From Crotophaga sulcirostris (taxonomy: Eukaryota; Chordata; Aves; Cuculiformes; Crotophagidae), in NCBI GenBank assembly GCA_013397455.1, contig VYZB01000380.1, forward strand, positions 837,311 through 901,310: a DNA stretch of 64,000 nt. The letters run 5' to 3'. Under the pieces are notes generated by a model. It did no database searches. It had not been told where the DNA came from and saw nothing but the letters and a program-made list of their open reading frames with translations. This document shows, piece by piece, positions 63,601 through 64,000 of this stretch. A program made the translations under genes and the position numbers. Each line of letters begins with the position of its first letter. Within the stretch, counting starts at the first letter, position 1.

Positions 63601-64000
63601 TTCTTCACACCAGTTCAGCACTGGAGGTGCAGGAGCCTTCCTGCCTGCTGAGCCTGCCATATGGAAGAGTTACTTCTCCCCCTCACTGGCTCTCCATTTT
63701 CTGTTTCATTTCATCCAAGCACACAACTTGCTCCCCATTGCCTATTCTTCTCAGTTATTCTCTCTCTTACCTACTTCCTCCCACTTCTAAAAATTGCAGC
63801 TGCACTCATTAAAGTTTGTGAAGCATCTGAGATGCAGTCTGCGAGAAAAATGAAATGCAAAATAAGTATCTTGTGGATAGCTCTCTAAAGTAAAAGCAGT
63901 GCTGATGAAATTTTAAAATCTCCTGGAATTACCAGTATATTTCTTCCTCATTACACATTCAACTTTGAAAGGTCTGAGGTGACACAAAAAATTAAAAAAA
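60650..64000. other. AT-rich block to the window end
   Basis: No exon or transposon recognised. Minor items are an 8-bp stem foldback (ATCCACTA/TAGTGGAT, 61752-61772) and a 13-bp direct repeat (CCATTAAATTATT at 61962 and 62003) within a very AT-rich patch at 61.9-62.1 kb. Confidence 0.45.

Overview
This 64 kb window is vertebrate and almost certainly avian nuclear DNA. It is AT-rich, nearly free of long reading frames, and carries at least ten CR1 LINE fragments. Several of these end in the degenerate ATTCTATG-type 8-mer tail and the GGTCCCTTCCAACTC-type 3' end typical of bird CR1. One LTR with the layout of avian endogenous retrovirus LTRs and one decayed mariner transposase support this. 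There are no bacterial operons, CRISPR arrays, rRNA genes or recognisable tRNAs.

Layout. (1) 1-11.6 kb: AT-rich DNA with three CR1 fragments (5.6-6.4, 8.0-8.3, 8.4-8.8 kb) and a few splice-bounded open segments that may be exons (1569-1785 and 2008-2061 on +, 3023-3157 on -). None could be assigned to a known gene. (2) 11.6-12.45 kb: the only CpG island. On the minus strand it holds a first coding exon (start codon at 12087-12085, donor at 11934/11933) with a perfect Kozak context and a basic, mitochondrial-targeting-like N-terminus. Its promoter has an E2F-type site, a GC box and a TTTAAA box. A CpG-rich CR1 fragment lies just upstream of this promoter. (3) 12.7-64 kb: about 51 kb with no convincing coding exon. 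This is either intergenic or the interior of a very large intron. It holds CR1 copies at 21.2 (an older, divergent type), 26.7, 30.1, 31.0, 34.5, 36.2, 42.1, 49.8 and 58.0 kb, a mariner relic at about 56.9 kb, an ERV LTR at about 60.1-60.6 kb, a perfect 17-bp foldback at 26.0 kb and minor simple repeats.

If exon 1 is real, its gene is transcribed leftward from the island into the first 12 kb, and the large right-hand block is upstream flank. I see no multi-gene system that works together here and no credible new system. The items most worth a second look are the unidentified first exon and its promoter, the symmetric candidate exon at 3.0-3.2 kb, the mariner relic that has lost a catalytic segment, and the perfect foldback.
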